From assembly GCA_030062745.1 (NCBI GenBank), contig CP099839.1, positions 25,161,324 through 25,225,323 of the forward strand: a stretch of DNA of 64,000 nucleotides, read 5' to 3'. The DNA comes from Capitulum mitella (lineage: Eukaryota > Arthropoda > Thecostraca > Pollicipedomorpha > Pollicipedidae). Of the stretch, positions 25,733-37,660 are shown one piece after another; the stretch's first letter is position 1; every line of letters starts with the position of its first letter. A model generated the notes under the pieces. The model had not been told where the DNA came from. It saw nothing but the letters and a program-made list of their open reading frames with translations, and did not search any database. The position numbers and the translations under genes are program-made.

Positions 25733-26329
25733 GGCACTTTTGGGCCCGCAGGCCCGCAGTCTGCGAGCTCTTGAAACCCGCATGTTCTTTGGGATCTTTG
25801 CCAGCCTGTGGGCTGCTGGGAGCTTTGATGTGCTCAGATATTGAATTTTGATTTTTCAGACGTAAGAGTTTAGAAAGTTTTTATACAAATGCATACAAAA
25901 CCTATAGTAGTAAGGAATGGTATGTCAGCCAAAATAACTGCACCGATAGAAAAAAACACACAATATAGACTATGTCCAACAGTATAACTTTCATGCAACC
26001 TAAAAGAAGAATTTAGGAATTCAGGATTGAGGTGCAACTGTTACATTCTGTGTTGTGCTTACGCAGAAGCATGTACAAGGCCACAGAACATGATAACTGA
26101 AAAGACTGCTTGAAAGGAAACGCAAAAGCTGCTCTATTACTATATGATACACATCTTACTACTGAAATAATGAGGCACGAATGAATCATTTCCATAATAC
26201 ATTTCTGGCATTAGACTTGACAGGAACAGTCAAGAAGAAGGTATCAACTGAGAACACATCACAGGCTAGTCAGAAAGTCATGGTATGATTTGGTAATTGC
26301 AGTTCAACAAAACTGTTTTTCCACAACGC

Positions 26330-26560
26330 CATTACATATCACTTCCACCAGGAGTGTCGATTTGTATTCTTTTGACAGGGTCCTGGCCCACCCAATGTTG
26401 ATTTGGCCCCACCCAATGTTGGCTTGGCCCCCCCCCCCAATATTTTCTGCCGGTTTTAAAGAGAAATGAGTAATAATAATGAAAAAAACGGCCGCAATAA
26501 ATAAGAGATATCGGAAAATAAAGAATAAATTCTAAAGCGATGTATCTGTCCATCTTTTTT

Positions 26561-26596
<36 letters not shown>

Positions 26597-26760
26597 CGTA
26601 TACGTCGGGAATAATTGTAATTTTTCATGTCATAAAAAGTAACTAAAAAATTATAAATTTCCGTTGGTCAAAATAAAGTGGGTTAAATCCGTTGAGAAAC
26701 CACCATTTGGGGTGGTTAAGTTTTCGGGTCCTCGGCACGGCCCACCCCCGTCCCCCCCAT
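26330..26760 (-). repeat. TA-microsatellite interspersed repeat, copy 1
   Basis: Contains two GGCCC(C)ACCCAATGTTG units, a C run, the TA microsatellite and a conserved core at 26667..26698 (TCAAAATAAAGTGGGTTAAA then TCCGTTGAGAA), ending in C-rich sequence. Copy 2 at 29.8-30.0 kb shares the core and the order of parts. No coding capacity. Confidence 0.6.
26563..26594. repeat. (TA)n microsatellite
   Basis: Sixteen TA units within the interspersed repeat copy 1. Confidence 0.97.
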
Positions 26761-28050
26761 CATTAACAGAAACAGGCATCACTGACTTCCACACTTACGT
26801 TACCATTGGCTAAAAGGGTATTTGATGAATGAAAATGCCGCAAAGACAACATATATCTAAATTGCACTGGCGGCTGCTTCCACGCTGTTTTAGTTTCAAA
26901 ATTTTATGTTACAAAGAATTGTAATAGCACCCCAAGCTGTATGACATTCTTAACCTAGAAGAAAACACTGAATGATGCCACAAAAGGTATATTTCCTTTA
27001 CAAAACCAGACTGTTCTCTCAAAACAGACCCCAAAAGCCTCTTGAACCCCAAAATAGACAATACCGGAATATGCAACACAAAACAAATGAGATTCGAGCT
27101 ATCTCCTGAGAGGCTTGGAATGTGAAAAGAACAGTGAATAGGACATTACAGCTAACTTAATCACGGTGAGTTAGATACTTCTGGGAATTTATCAACATAC
27201 CATGTTTGTGCATATTTTGTTTGTATTTCATCAGTTTAACAGCCATGCACTAACGCTTTTAGGCAAACCAACCTTTTCAGCATACTGGTTGCAGTGGTAT
27301 ATGCGCATCGACGCCGTAGATAAAATAATTGACCATTGATTGACGACTTGATCAACTGTCGGCCCGTGACCCATGTCGTAAATAAACACATTACGGCGCG
27401 TGAGATTAAGTTCTGCTTGCATGAGATAGAAGCAAGCTTTGTGTTGGGTTACAGTATACTTATTCAAGCTCAGTTTAAGAATTGCTGATACTATCTGGTG
27501 CAAATGACACGCTTCGTGAATCTCGAAAAGTAATGTATGAGCCATAATCAGTACTGTTGTATGTTTTCAGGTGATTATAACATGGATATCAATGGTTTTC
27601 TGGCCAATTTGTTTCCACTTCGACACTCAATTATCAGATAACTTTAAACTGGGTTCAATACACCTTTGATACCCAGAAGAATGGCTCTTGAACTACTCCT
27701 GGCGTTTAGCCGTCATGTACATTCGATTAACAAGCAATCTTCATTGTACCAGGAGACACTGCATTGCCTTATAAATAAATTAAAAATCAATGTGGTGTAT
27801 TAATTGTGTAAGCACAGATTTGATGCCAACGGTCATACTTCTTCATTGACACTTTGCACTTTGTTCTGTGGATAAAAAAGGCAGCCCCAATAGACAAAAG
27901 GCAGGATTATTCATGTTTAGGTCTCACTTTCAACTGGAAACAAATTCGGCCTGCGGGCTGGTGCGGGTTTATATGGGTGTAGAATGCGCGGGCCGGGTGC
28001 GGGTTTTCAGATCTGGCATGCGGGGCGGGGCGGGTTTTGGGACTTCCTCA

Positions 28051-29719
28051 GGTTAGCTCTGGTTAGCGCGCTGCTCTCCCCGCCCTGACATGACCGCCTC
28101 GACTCTCCTCGGCGTTCGATGTTTTGCCCGCGGTTCAGCAGGCAACTGGCCCGTGTGGGATGCAGACCACCACACGGTTGTGTCGCACCCGTAGCGGCAC
28201 ATTAAGCTTCCGCCACAAAATGATCCGTTATCTGGAATTTATCGGGTGTAAGGGTCGGAATCTTACTTAACAAAGTATGTTAAGCACTGGCTCCGATCCG
28301 TAACATCACTTCAGGCATAATTTTTCCTTTCTTTCTACAATTGATATAACATTTATGCATATCAATACCAACGTTTCCTGCAGACATTCAGCACATTTCG
28401 TTTCTTTGAATGTCTTACCTTCAGCTAATCCGCTTCATTTGCCAATCCACTGTTTACTAATTGATTTACCATGGCGCCGTTTTCAGCAAACCTTAAACAT
28501 ATTTTCAGTCACAGTTCCCTCCGTTCTATCAACCCACTTCATTTACCAAGTCAAGCATCAGACATAATAACCGGGGAGAAATTCGCTTTGTGTCTTTCAG
28601 TCATTAATTGATATGTGACACGGAACTCCACATAGAATAAATAAGTTAGCTAACATCGCTGTGGTCTATTTTTTACCCACCTAATACATGGAAACAAAAT
28701 TTTAGAACCCAGACGTAATGATAGTGACATTTTATGTAAATAAAAGACAAAACATTCATGATGCATCTTTTTGCAAACCTACTGACAAGAAGTAGCTACC
28801 ATCCGTTTTTGTGACAGAAAGGGCAATATGGCAGATCGATAAATTACCGTGGCAAGCAAATTACAACGGCACTTTCTCCTCTTCATCGGCATTATGACCG
28901 ATAAACAAGGAGTTGCTGAGAAAGCATGGAAAATGTGGCTCAGCATGCATCTCTGCTCTCGCTTAGTTCGCACGGTTATGACGAGAACGCTCGTCAAACA
29001 ATTAGGGCTTTTGGGGGAAGGGGGAATGCTAACTTTGTTTTACCAGCGAAACTCTATCTCTTCCTTTTTTTCGATCTTGGCTATTTCTCCATTTAACATG
29101 AACCAAAGTATCGGCAAAGGAAAAAATAGCACGAACCACCGGCCAAGACTATCGATGTGAGTGATGATACAGATATATACATATCGTGTATGTTATGGGC
29201 GGCGCCACCGTGGGGTACCTGGAGCACCAGAACCCCGGAATTATTTGATAGCGGGGCACTGCCTACACCAAATACCCCGTAATAATCGTAACTCGTGATG
29301 TCAGATATTCTGGCAAAGCATATGATTGGTTCTTAGGTTTTTGGGGTGAGAGGAAAACTGTGATTTTTTTGCATTTGGAAGCATTTTGAAAGCTTAGTCC
29401 TTTCAACGAAACTGGCTGGTGCGAGACGACTATCAGCCCGACTTCGATAAATATCTGAAATCTGGTGCATAGTATATCAGAATTTTATGGCGTCATTTTG
29501 TCGGTGAAATTAAGAATTGTGACAAGTTTGCTTTCATGGCGGTTTGTTTTGAAAAAGTAAACGTAAATTTTTTTGCAGGAGGATTGCCAATTTTACCGTC
29601 ATTTCGGTAAGACAATTTACAACTTTCTATTTTAAAGATCGTAAATGGTAAAATAAATCGACCCAAATAAGGGGAGAAACCCAATTTTAAGGGGGCCTCC
29701 ATTCAAGAGCTCATTGCCT
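28051..29719. other. AT-rich intergenic DNA, no gene seen
   Basis: No coding domain. Around 29.16-29.30 kb a short GC-rich patch holds GGGCGGCGCCACC. Nothing else recognised. Confidence 0.6.
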
Positions 29720-29990
29720 GGGCTGCGACCCTGGTAGTATCCTACAGTCAGACCCTTAGCAACTCCCTCGAGAAAATATTTATATACATATATACATATA
29801 TATGTATATATATATATATAATGTACGGAGTACATACAATTTTTTCTTTGATAAATGATAACAAAAAACTTGAAATTTTTGTCCGTCAAAACAAAGTAGG
29901 CTAAATCCGCTGAGAACCCCACATATGGGGTTCTGAGTTCTCTATATAACCCCTCGGTTTGCCCCTCCCCCCAATCATTTACACAAAACG
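29720..29990 (-). repeat. TA-microsatellite interspersed repeat, copy 2
   Basis: Shares with copy 1 the TA-rich tract, then TCAAAACAAAGTAGGCTAAA and TCCGCTGAGAA (29886..29917), then a C-rich tail (CCCCTCCCCCCAATCAT). Copies differ mostly by transitions, so the family is old. Confidence 0.6.
29776..29822. repeat. Imperfect (TA)n microsatellite
   Basis: TA units broken by TACA and TGTA, within interspersed repeat copy 2. Confidence 0.95.
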
Positions 29991-30011
29991 ACACCCCTGC
30001 CACCCGCTCAA

Positions 30012-30174
30012 GTCGATTTTGTTTTTCGTCGCAACTGAAAGCAATAAATATCAAAGAGAGCGTAACGCAGCTTGTCACCAGCTCCATCACTTGCCACAAA
30101 GCCATCACCTCACGTCGTTTCTGTTTCGTGACAAATGAAAACGATGAATGTCAGGGAGAGCATAAACCAACTGT
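30012..30174 (+). repeat. Diverged ~102-bp tandem duplication
   Basis: GTCGATTTTGTTTTTCGTCG at 30012 and GTCGTTTCTGTTTCGTGAC at 30114 begin two related copies; both continue with AACTGAAAG/AAATGAAAA, CAATAAATATC/CGATGAATGTC and (A/G)GAGAGCGTAA/CATAAA. Identity is moderate, so the duplication is old. Confidence 0.55.
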
Positions 30175-31900
30175 ACAGTCCTTCCATATATGGCTAGTGC
30201 AGTCACTGAAACAGAAATATGAGAGTATGCACCGTAAAATTAATAATAAAAAATTATCTCTGGGCCTCCGCTGATGATGCCTAATTTTAGTTATAATCCT
30301 TTTACGTCAATATATCACACTGCACGCCATACACGCAACGTGGGCATAACACTCCCGAGTATCCAAAGCTTGAATTATAGTACCAGTAGTGGCCCCACAC
30401 ATTCGGGGCAGGGGGAGATAAACGACATTTTCGAACCATTTTTCCGTGCACCGCCATTAATGTGATGTTAAAATTTCCGGAACTAGAGACAGTTGCTTCC
30501 CGCTGCCCCCCCCCCCTTGTCCCTCCCTTTGGTGCCGCCACTGATTAAGTGCACTGATAAACCAAAAAAATAAAAAAGGAGGTGACCCTCATGGAAGAGC
30601 TGGACTACGGAACGTTTCTTTTTCAGAGATACAATTATTTCAGAAGATTCATAAGGAAATTGCTAGTCTGTACAGCAGCTCATCAGGTGAAAAAAGCCTG
30701 CGTCGGTCTTGATTTCTCCTCCAGTGATGCCCTGCTCGCGGATCCGCTGCTGTGGGGATTCGTCAGTAGATGAACGGAGGGCAGTTCTGGTGCAGGCCCG
30801 CTTTCAAATGTCACTCCTGGAATTCTTCTCTGCACATTTATACTTGAAGGTCATTCCGCGCGGTTCATCCCATCGAACCCTTTTGAAGAACTCGACGATG
30901 CACTTAAACAAGCGCGAGAAATGGAGCGTACCACTGATCTTAACCCTATAAAGCCCGCACATATATTAATGTGGCAACTGGTACTCTTATAGAATCCCCA
31001 CGATGCGTGGCATACGACGCCAAATAATGGAGAAGAAATGTTTGGCGCGATTAAAAAGGACAACAGGACAATGTTGCATGATTAACCTTTTCCTCTGAAT
31101 GTTTTAAATTAGGAGCATTACAACTATCAGCTTATTCATTTCAGCAAAGTCCAGCTTAGTCGTTCCTTTCTCCCCTCGCCCTTCGCTACGAGCAGTTCTC
31201 AATCTTCATGGCATCAAAAGACAAGATTTGGTGACGGTGCAAGCAAATAGGCCTCACATCTACCACAGGTTCACTTTTTCGAGGAAGATCCAATGTAACT
31301 GGCAGGGACGCTGCCTGGAAAATTCGAATCGAAGGTGCACACTGGCTGATCTGGACGTAACCTATCCCTAAATCCTTGGATTTCGTTTCTTTTATTTGAC
31401 GGTTATAGAGAAAACGAGTGAGCAAATGACGGAAACAAAGAAATAAACAACTAAATGTGTATAAAAAAAATTATGTCGGAACGTGCAGATGAGAATTGGA
31501 AAGGTGGGGGGACACAAATGATACTTTGTAAACCCCACTCTGAAGAGTGAAGGGCACATTTACGGCTGCACCTCTCGGTGGCGGCGACTACGGTAAATCA
31601 TTTTTCGAACATCAACCTTCACGTCTGATTTTGGTGGTTTGCCGTAGCTTTGCCTTCGGACACCAGGACATGTAAGAGCTAGATTCAGTGCGCGAAAGCA
31701 GTCGCTTGGAGACCTGAAGTACGTGCTGGTGAACTACGGGCAGAAATTTCTGAAAACCAATGGGGGGAGCGTTTCAACAGGATTTAGAGACCAGTTATTT
31801 ACATTCAACACCAAAGGCCCAACGTTAAAATCGCTGGAAAAACCTGGAATCCTGGCCAATTCAACTCAGCCCAGGATCCTGAGGACTACCGCTGACTGAA
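30175..31900. other. AT-rich intergenic DNA with repeat relics
   Basis: A C-run flanked by GGTGCCGCCACTGA at 30505-30545 resembles a common transposon terminus read outward. TTAACCCTATAAAGCCCGCA at about 30939 resembles a piggyBac-type end but has no partner. No gene seen. Confidence 0.5.
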
Positions 31901-32350
31901 GAGGCGAGTACCAGTCAGTGAACAGCTGAACACCCCTGTTCCGCCCGCGAGCCGGGGTGAATAATCCCCCTGTGCGTGTACCGTCACCGGCCTCCGTACG
32001 GCCATTCGATATTGCCACCAGCCGCGCCGGCCCAGCCCTAACGAGCGCTATAAATTAATACTTTGTTAACCGGCAATCACGAGAACCCGTGTCCCGATCC
32101 GTCGCTCTAATTGGCTCAGAGCGACCGCGCACGGTCACGTGACCGGCGCCCTCCCGCCGCGCGGGCCCCACGTGACCCGTGCCGTGCAGTCGTGTCATAA
32201 ACAAATGTGCGCTCATTTGCGTCGGGACGTGTGCGACGAAACAACATGGCCGCGCGGCGGCTCCGGTGTCGGTCGGCAGGCGTTCCCAGGCGCCGTGTGG
32301 CGCCGGCGGCGCACCGCACGGCCACGGGGGGGGTGACCCGGTCATTGGTG

Positions 32351-32364
32351 ACCGGAGGGGGCGC
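32351..32364 (+). promoter_or_regulatory. Weaker CTCF-like site
   Basis: ACCGGAGGGGGCGC keeps the central AGRKGGCRS core of the CTCF motif exactly but mismatches three positions 5' of it. It is in the 31.9-34.8 kb GC-rich block and has the same orientation as the 36495 site. Confidence 0.25.
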
Positions 32365-32429
32365 TCCGGGCGGCGTGGGGGCGGGAAGCGCTTGCCAGGC
32401 CGGTCGTCGGGGAAGGCGGCTGTCTGTTG

Positions 32430-33430
32430 GCGGCGGGGAGCAGGTTGGGTACCGCTGGGAACTGTGTCGTTGCTGGTTGTCGAGGGCAGGCAGCTGGCAC
32501 AGGAGGCTTGGATGGTGGTTGGGGCGGGGCAGGTCAGATGCCGATGAAGATAGTGTCGTACCTGGCGGCGGCAGGGTTCGGTAATTCTAACCAGCGGTGA
32601 CAGTAGAGCCGTTGTTAGGGACCGTAACGTGCCTGGCGGCTGAGGAGGTGAAATCTTTCACGTATCCCGCTGGACAGAGAAGCGTTTGTTTCGGTTGGAT
32701 CAGCGACAGGTGGGGCGTCGTTGGAGAGAGCGGCCGTCGTCGAAGGCTGCGAGGGACAGATAACTCCCGGCTGTGGTGACGGTGAACCGCCATTGGAGAC
32801 CGTTATATATCTGATCCGTGGACGGGAATGGCCAAACAGCGCTGGAGGCGGAGCTGCAATGGTACGTCCACCAGGCTGGGTGGGTGGCAGCTAGGTGTTC
32901 CTGGACAATGGTGGCAGATCATCCCTTGCAGGCGGTTGTGGCTGCGATAAGATCGGTAACTCAAGCCTATGGCGACGGGCAGTCATCGCTGGCGACAGTC
33001 ATGTGCCTAATGGCTAGGCAGGCACAGGCTGGACGTCGACAGAAAGCCTGGTAGTTGTGGGGGTAGGCGAACATCACTGGTCCATGGTGACGGCGCAACC
33101 GTCGCCGGTGACTGCAACGAACTTCGCGTCGTTGGGAAGGGGGGACCGGAGGCTGCTGCGGACAGTGCTGTCGCTAATCCCAAAGGGACGGCAGTCAGGC
33201 GCCGCTGGAGACAGCCGGAGACAACGATGTCCCCGGCCGCTGGGGTGCGGTGGTCAGACGACACCACCGGGCGTGTGTGGTCAGACGCCGTCGCAGGGCA
33301 AGTGTTGCCAGACGCCGCTGGAGACAGTGCGGTCGCCGCCGGTGGGCGGGGGCGATCGGACGCCGCTGGAGACGGCCGGGGACAGCGCCGGTGGGCGCGG
33401 CCGCCTCCCCGTCCGGCGGCACGTCGGTAA
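32430..33430 (+). repeat. GC-rich decayed tandem-repeat tract
   Basis: Loose repeats include GACGCCGCTGGAGAC-type words (three times, about 33199-33370), TGGTCAGACG twice (33250-33285), and scattered GGTGACAGT/GGCGACAGT words. Unit length is irregular. Long open frames on both strands follow from the base composition; none shows a domain. Confidence 0.5.
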
Positions 33431-34800
33431 TGTCCGGCCGGCCGCGGCCGCCGTATCATCAGTCCGGATTTAACCGGCGGTTATCGCGATTATCCGCTGA
33501 GTTATCGCCGCCGAATCGCCGTTAACGCTCAGGTGGTCCAATAAGATGAAAATTGACCTCCGTTTCATGGCAAGTATGTGTATAATGCCGGTGATTTTCG
33601 AAGATCAATCTAATCGGTCACCATTAAGTGCCTATAGAGGAGGCCACCCGGTGCCGTCCGGACCCGATGGCGGACAAAAGCACGAGCACGGGCCATCTGT
33701 ACGGCCAAGATAGTCATTAAGCATCGCTCTCTATCTGAACGTCTCCCAATCATTTTATGGTCTATGATTACAAAAAGCCCGATTCCGAGCGGCCTTGGCG
33801 AAGCCGCCGGGGCCCGCGCATGTGGGCGCCGGACTGAGCCGAAGCCGAGTGCGCGCCGCCGCGAATCGGCTCATAATTGGCTGGGCATGTGTTGGTTTGT
33901 ATCCTCCACTTTGCGGTGATCAGTTATGACAAATGCCAGGCGACGAGCCTATAATACGGGGATTGGGGAAATACAATCAATCGTGAAGGTATGCTGGCAC
34001 GCCCCAGCTTTTGTTTATGGATGGTCCTCTCGGCGCAGGATTCCCTTTAAGACTAATGAGATCGGTTAGGAGCCATTATGAAGGCTCGAGAAACGATACC
34101 CAAGCAATTAACGAGCGCTGCATACACTGTGAAACAAGATGGAGTAACGCACCGGCACTCAATCATCCTCTGAAGAGCTCGCCTGATGACGTCACCCGGA
34201 GGAGCTCGCACCAGCGGCGAATGAATAACCAAGTGGCGCTCACTGTTAAACAAAACGCAGCGCTTTTTCGTGGCACGAGTCATTTGTTTACACCCACGGC
34301 GTTCACGTGCAGCCCTGATGAGCGTTTTTCAGCGTAATATTCCGAGGAGAAAGGCTCATTTGTGAGACCCGCGACGGCCGTCGCCTGCCGGCCGCCGATT
34401 TCCTTGGCCTCTCGCCGGTAATTCATGCTTGCCAAAACAAGATAAATATTTGGCTCACCATTAACCGGGCAGAATCGGCTAATGACAGCCCTTTCCGCCG
34501 AGATTACGGTGGATCGGGTGTGGAATAACAGAGGTGACCTGCTGGGCGGCAGAAAAAGCAGCCGCAATCGCCGCAGCCGCCGCAGCCGCCGTTCGCCCCG
34601 GGAATCCAGCGCACACCGCCGCGGCCACTGGCTGATGAAATGGCCTGGAAACGTCCACCGCCGCCGGCTGATGCAGTCGTCACGGGCCGCGCCGGGAAGG
34701 AGACGGCCACGCGCCGACTGTGCTCAAAGGGGCTGGAACGGGCCAAGGCGACCACCTCGAAACGTGACCCGAAACCCATGTACGGATGGCCCCGGTGAAG

Positions 34801-36130
34801 TCCGAAACGTGGTCTCAGAATGCTTTTTGTGACGCGATTTTTCGCTCTGAAATATCGCGTCTAAAGATGTAAGTGAAGGTGCAACGGCGTTTCCCGTTTC
34901 CCTTTGTCTTCTCCCGCTTTTCGTCCCCTGCGTCCTTAGGAAAGTTTCCTATAAGGACGCTTTCGTCCTCATTTCTGATAACGTTCTTCTTCCTATTCAC
35001 GACACACGCTTTGTCCTAACGGATTCAGACATCTCATTTACTGCCCCCAGTGACAGTGTCACGAAGCAAGTACATTACTGTATCTCGGTATTCATCGAAC
35101 CTTGGCCGATAACTGACCGTCGCGTGTTCAGGAAACCTGAACGTGCAGAGTAAAGCTGGCCTTCCCATCATTTTCCCACTGATTCTCTCGCCCCTGACTT
35201 GCTTTTCATTTCTGATACGCCGCTTTCTAATCGCATTCCGATGAAACCGCCCCTCAGCATCCGCATGATGGTCTGGTAGCATTAGCGAATCAACCTTTCA
35301 CCGTCTTACATGTATGTTAATAACATCATCACACCAAAGGCAAATAGGGCAGTCACGTCAAAACGCACTTTATATGAAAATGAGTGCAGGAAATGCTTTT
35401 TTATTACGGTTGGAGACGGCCGAATGCAGGAAGTTTTATAAGGTCTCCCACGCTTAGCTCCGAGGTAGTGGTGGTGAATGAAAAGAATGAAACCAAAGAA
35501 CGCGTGAAAATAAGAACCATAACTGTGACACAAAGAGTAATCGTGCTTGTTCTTATCTCGATTGGGTAGTGCTATTTTCCAGCCATTCGGTTTCGGACAC
35601 AACTTGCTGCTTTGTCAGTTCAATTTGCACCAGTCCTCATCTGGAGGCCTAAGACTTAAGACAGAAGCTCAACCGAAAAAAAGCCCCCGGTTTTTTCAAC
35701 ATCCCTATGACGTGTTTAAGGGGGTCGGTCCCAAATGGAATCATAACTGTAGCTTTCCACCATGTCCCCAGCGGATGACCTAGCATGTAACAAAGACAAA
35801 TGCCAAGGAACACTGCTTTCAATGCATCTTGTATGTTTTGAGTCTGAGGGCGGCATCTTCAAAATATTTTTTGCATATGCGTCAGGAGGAAATAACACCC
35901 ACGCTCCCATCCAAACAGATAATCCAGTAATCAGAGGGGTACAGTTTAGAGCACCAATGTTTTTCCTCAGATCTGTCGAGAACGTGCACGCGTGGTTGTT
36001 AACAGCTTCACACAATTCTGCGTAATCAAGCAGTGTCTGTAGGTGGCATCATCAGTTTGGTGGGTGTCCAGATACCCACAAAGAAAGCAAACTTTACAAC
36101 TCCACCCGTGGCATCAGCATCACATAACTC
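34801..36130. other. Intergenic DNA, no gene seen
   Basis: Mixed sequence with the isolated repeat terminus at 36060; no coding domain. Confidence 0.6.
36060..36105 (-). repeat. Isolated end related to the 17.7-18.9 kb element
   Basis: GTGGGTGTCCAGATACCCAC (36060..36079) is a palindrome like that at 18842..18861. The sequence outside it (AAGAAAGCAAAC) parallels the AAAGACAGGAAACC at the 18.88 kb end. No matching opposite end was found nearby, so it looks like a solo or truncated terminus. Confidence 0.4.
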
Positions 36131-36950
36131 GTGGCGAAAGGCTCAGACGCACGACCCAGTTTATTCCAGTTCATTACGAAGCTAAGCTCGGCGCGTCCAA
36201 GCCGATTTCCATTCGGGCCGAGCCCTCCGATTCCCGTGAAGACGACGTTTCTGCATCCCCGAGAGTGGCTTCCCCGATCACTACCTACAAGACAGCTGGT
36301 TGGACGACAACCCTGCCACGTCTGACGTCAGTCCGATCCCGTCTGACATCAGTGGCGCTGACGGCTGCCGCGCGCTCGGGACCGACGGGGCTCCTCCCGG
36401 CGTACGGGCCACCTTTCTCGGACGATTCACACGCGTCGACTGAGTTCGGCAGAGGGCCTGCAGGGCGGCAGGGAGAAAACGGCAGGCCTGTGGGCCAGCA
36501 GGGGGCTTTGCAGTCGGAGCGGAGCAGGGCGGAAGTCCGAATGCGCGGCGGCAGGCTGCAGACCTGCTGACCTTCTGGCTTGTATGGTGGCCGGCGGCAG
36601 TGTCCGGCCGGTGCTTCGGTGGTGCGGTGCCGCGGGGCGCCTCTGCAGCCGTCCGCTGCAGTGGACTTACCTGTATCGCCCCTGTGTCCACGTTCACCGC
36701 TGGCTTGTTCTCGCCGCACCGGCCTCTTCTCCCGTGCCTGCCCACTACCAATTCCCCGCTCTCCTCTCCCCTACCTCGCCCTGCCACTTCCGTCCAGTGC
36801 GGTCAGACTTGAAAGTCCTGCAGCTGGAAGTCTGGGGTCCGTGCTCGGTGATGGCTTACGGCAGTCGCCGTCCGAGCACAGCACATGCTCCGGCGAGAAC
36901 GGCCTGCAGCCCTGACCTCGAGCTGGCTGTCCCCTTTTTGTGAGGGTTCT
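36131..36950. promoter_or_regulatory. GC-rich block with CTCF-like site
   Basis: GC-rich with TCTGACGTCAGTCC and TCTGACATCAGTGG words near 36320-36355 (the first contains a TGACGTCA CREB/ATF site) and the CTCF-like site at 36495. Overlapping long frames on both strands are composition artefacts. Confidence 0.35.
36495..36506 (+). promoter_or_regulatory. CTCF-like site, forward orientation
   Basis: CCAGCAGGGGGC matches the CTCF core CCASYAGRKGGC fully. It sits in a GC-rich block about 9.4 kb upstream of the ems promoter and points toward the reverse-oriented site there. Motif evidence only. Confidence 0.4.
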
Positions 36951-37229
36951 CTGTTTCGATATGAACGCGCAGCCCTGCGAAACTGTGCTGTGGCTGCAGC
37001 TCATTTCGCTGATGTCCGGGCGTAATCCGCTATTTGGTCCCCAGTAAGGACTGCTCGAGCCGGTAGGGAGACTGCTAACGTGACTTACGCCATGTAGTGG
37101 TACGTGGTGTGACCGTCTGCAGATTACACGTGATTTTTTTGCAGGTATTAGGCGTTACTCTACCCTAACAAGGGACGTAATTGTTTTCGGAGTGAGGCAT
37201 GGCTGTCATATTATCGGGCGTGACGCTCT

Positions 37230-37660
37230 CCGGGCAAAGTCGTGACCATGTCCGAGCGCGGGGCGTGCCTCGCGGAGCATGCTGCATGACGTGTCCGAAC
37301 ATGAGGTGCGACATGCTCGCGCATGGGGTGCGACATGTCCGTAAACGGCGTGACATATCCGAACACGAGCCGTGGCCATGTCCGGGCGTCGGCTATCTGT
37401 TCCACGTCCGTGACACTGCCCGACATCTCCCGACAACGTGCGACGCCCCTCGACACCGCCCACATCCCCGGGCAGGCGCCCGACACATGTCCTGACGCCG
37501 TCCGACAACCCGACACTGCCCACATCCAGTGACATCCGTCCGACACCGCGCGACAGGCGCCCGACATGCTCGGCACCGTCCCAGCACTCCGACACCGCCC
37601 ATCATCTCCCAAGCAGCCGCCCGACATCCCCCGACACCGCCCGACATCCGCCGGCGCCGG
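37230..37660 (+). repeat. Degenerate CCGACAYC-rich minisatellite
   Basis: The pentamer CGACA occurs at least a dozen times between about 37330 and 37650, in units such as CCGACACCGCCCACATCC and CCGACATCCCCCGACACCG of variable length. The several overlapping open frames here are products of this repeat, not genes. It adjoins the candidate regulatory island at 37.73-38.33 kb. Confidence 0.75.

Larger units (their letters stand above)
25733..28050. mobile_element. Possible large element with GCCCGC-rich inverted ends, ~2.3 kb
   Basis: The left side (25742..25783) reads GGGCCCGCAGGCCCGCAG then GAAACCCGCA. The right side read inward (from about 28045) has AAAACCCGCCCCGCCCCGCA then GAAAACCCGCA, and further in GCCCGCAGGCC. 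Subterminal CCCGC/ACCCGC words resemble many hAT-type elements. The exact ends and target duplication are not clear. A TA-microsatellite repeat (26.33-26.76 kb) lies within. An open - strand frame at 27231..27545 has no recognised domain. Confidence 0.35.
31900..34800. promoter_or_regulatory. Large GC-rich block with candidate regulatory islands
   Basis: The GC-rich centre (32.4-33.4 kb) is decayed tandem repeat. AT-rich islands lie on both sides: 32035-32075 (TATAAATTAATACTTTG) and 33530-34500 (CCAATAAGATG, TCTAATCGG, ACCATTAAGTG, TCATTTTATGG, TATGATTACAAA, CGGCTCATAATTGGC, CAATCAATCG, TTTGTTTATGG, CTAATGAGATCGG, CTAATGACAGC). Caudal/Hox-, homeodomain- and forkhead-like cores are dense, making 33.5-34.5 kb the strongest distal enhancer candidate by inspection. 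Confidence 0.4.

Noticed and set aside
27231-27545. 104-residue - strand frame
   Set aside because: No recognisable domain; lies within a possible transposon but shows no transposase motif.
30939-30975. piggyBac-like single end (TTAACCCTATAAAG)
   Set aside because: No partner ending GGGTTAA at a sensible distance with matching sequence was found.
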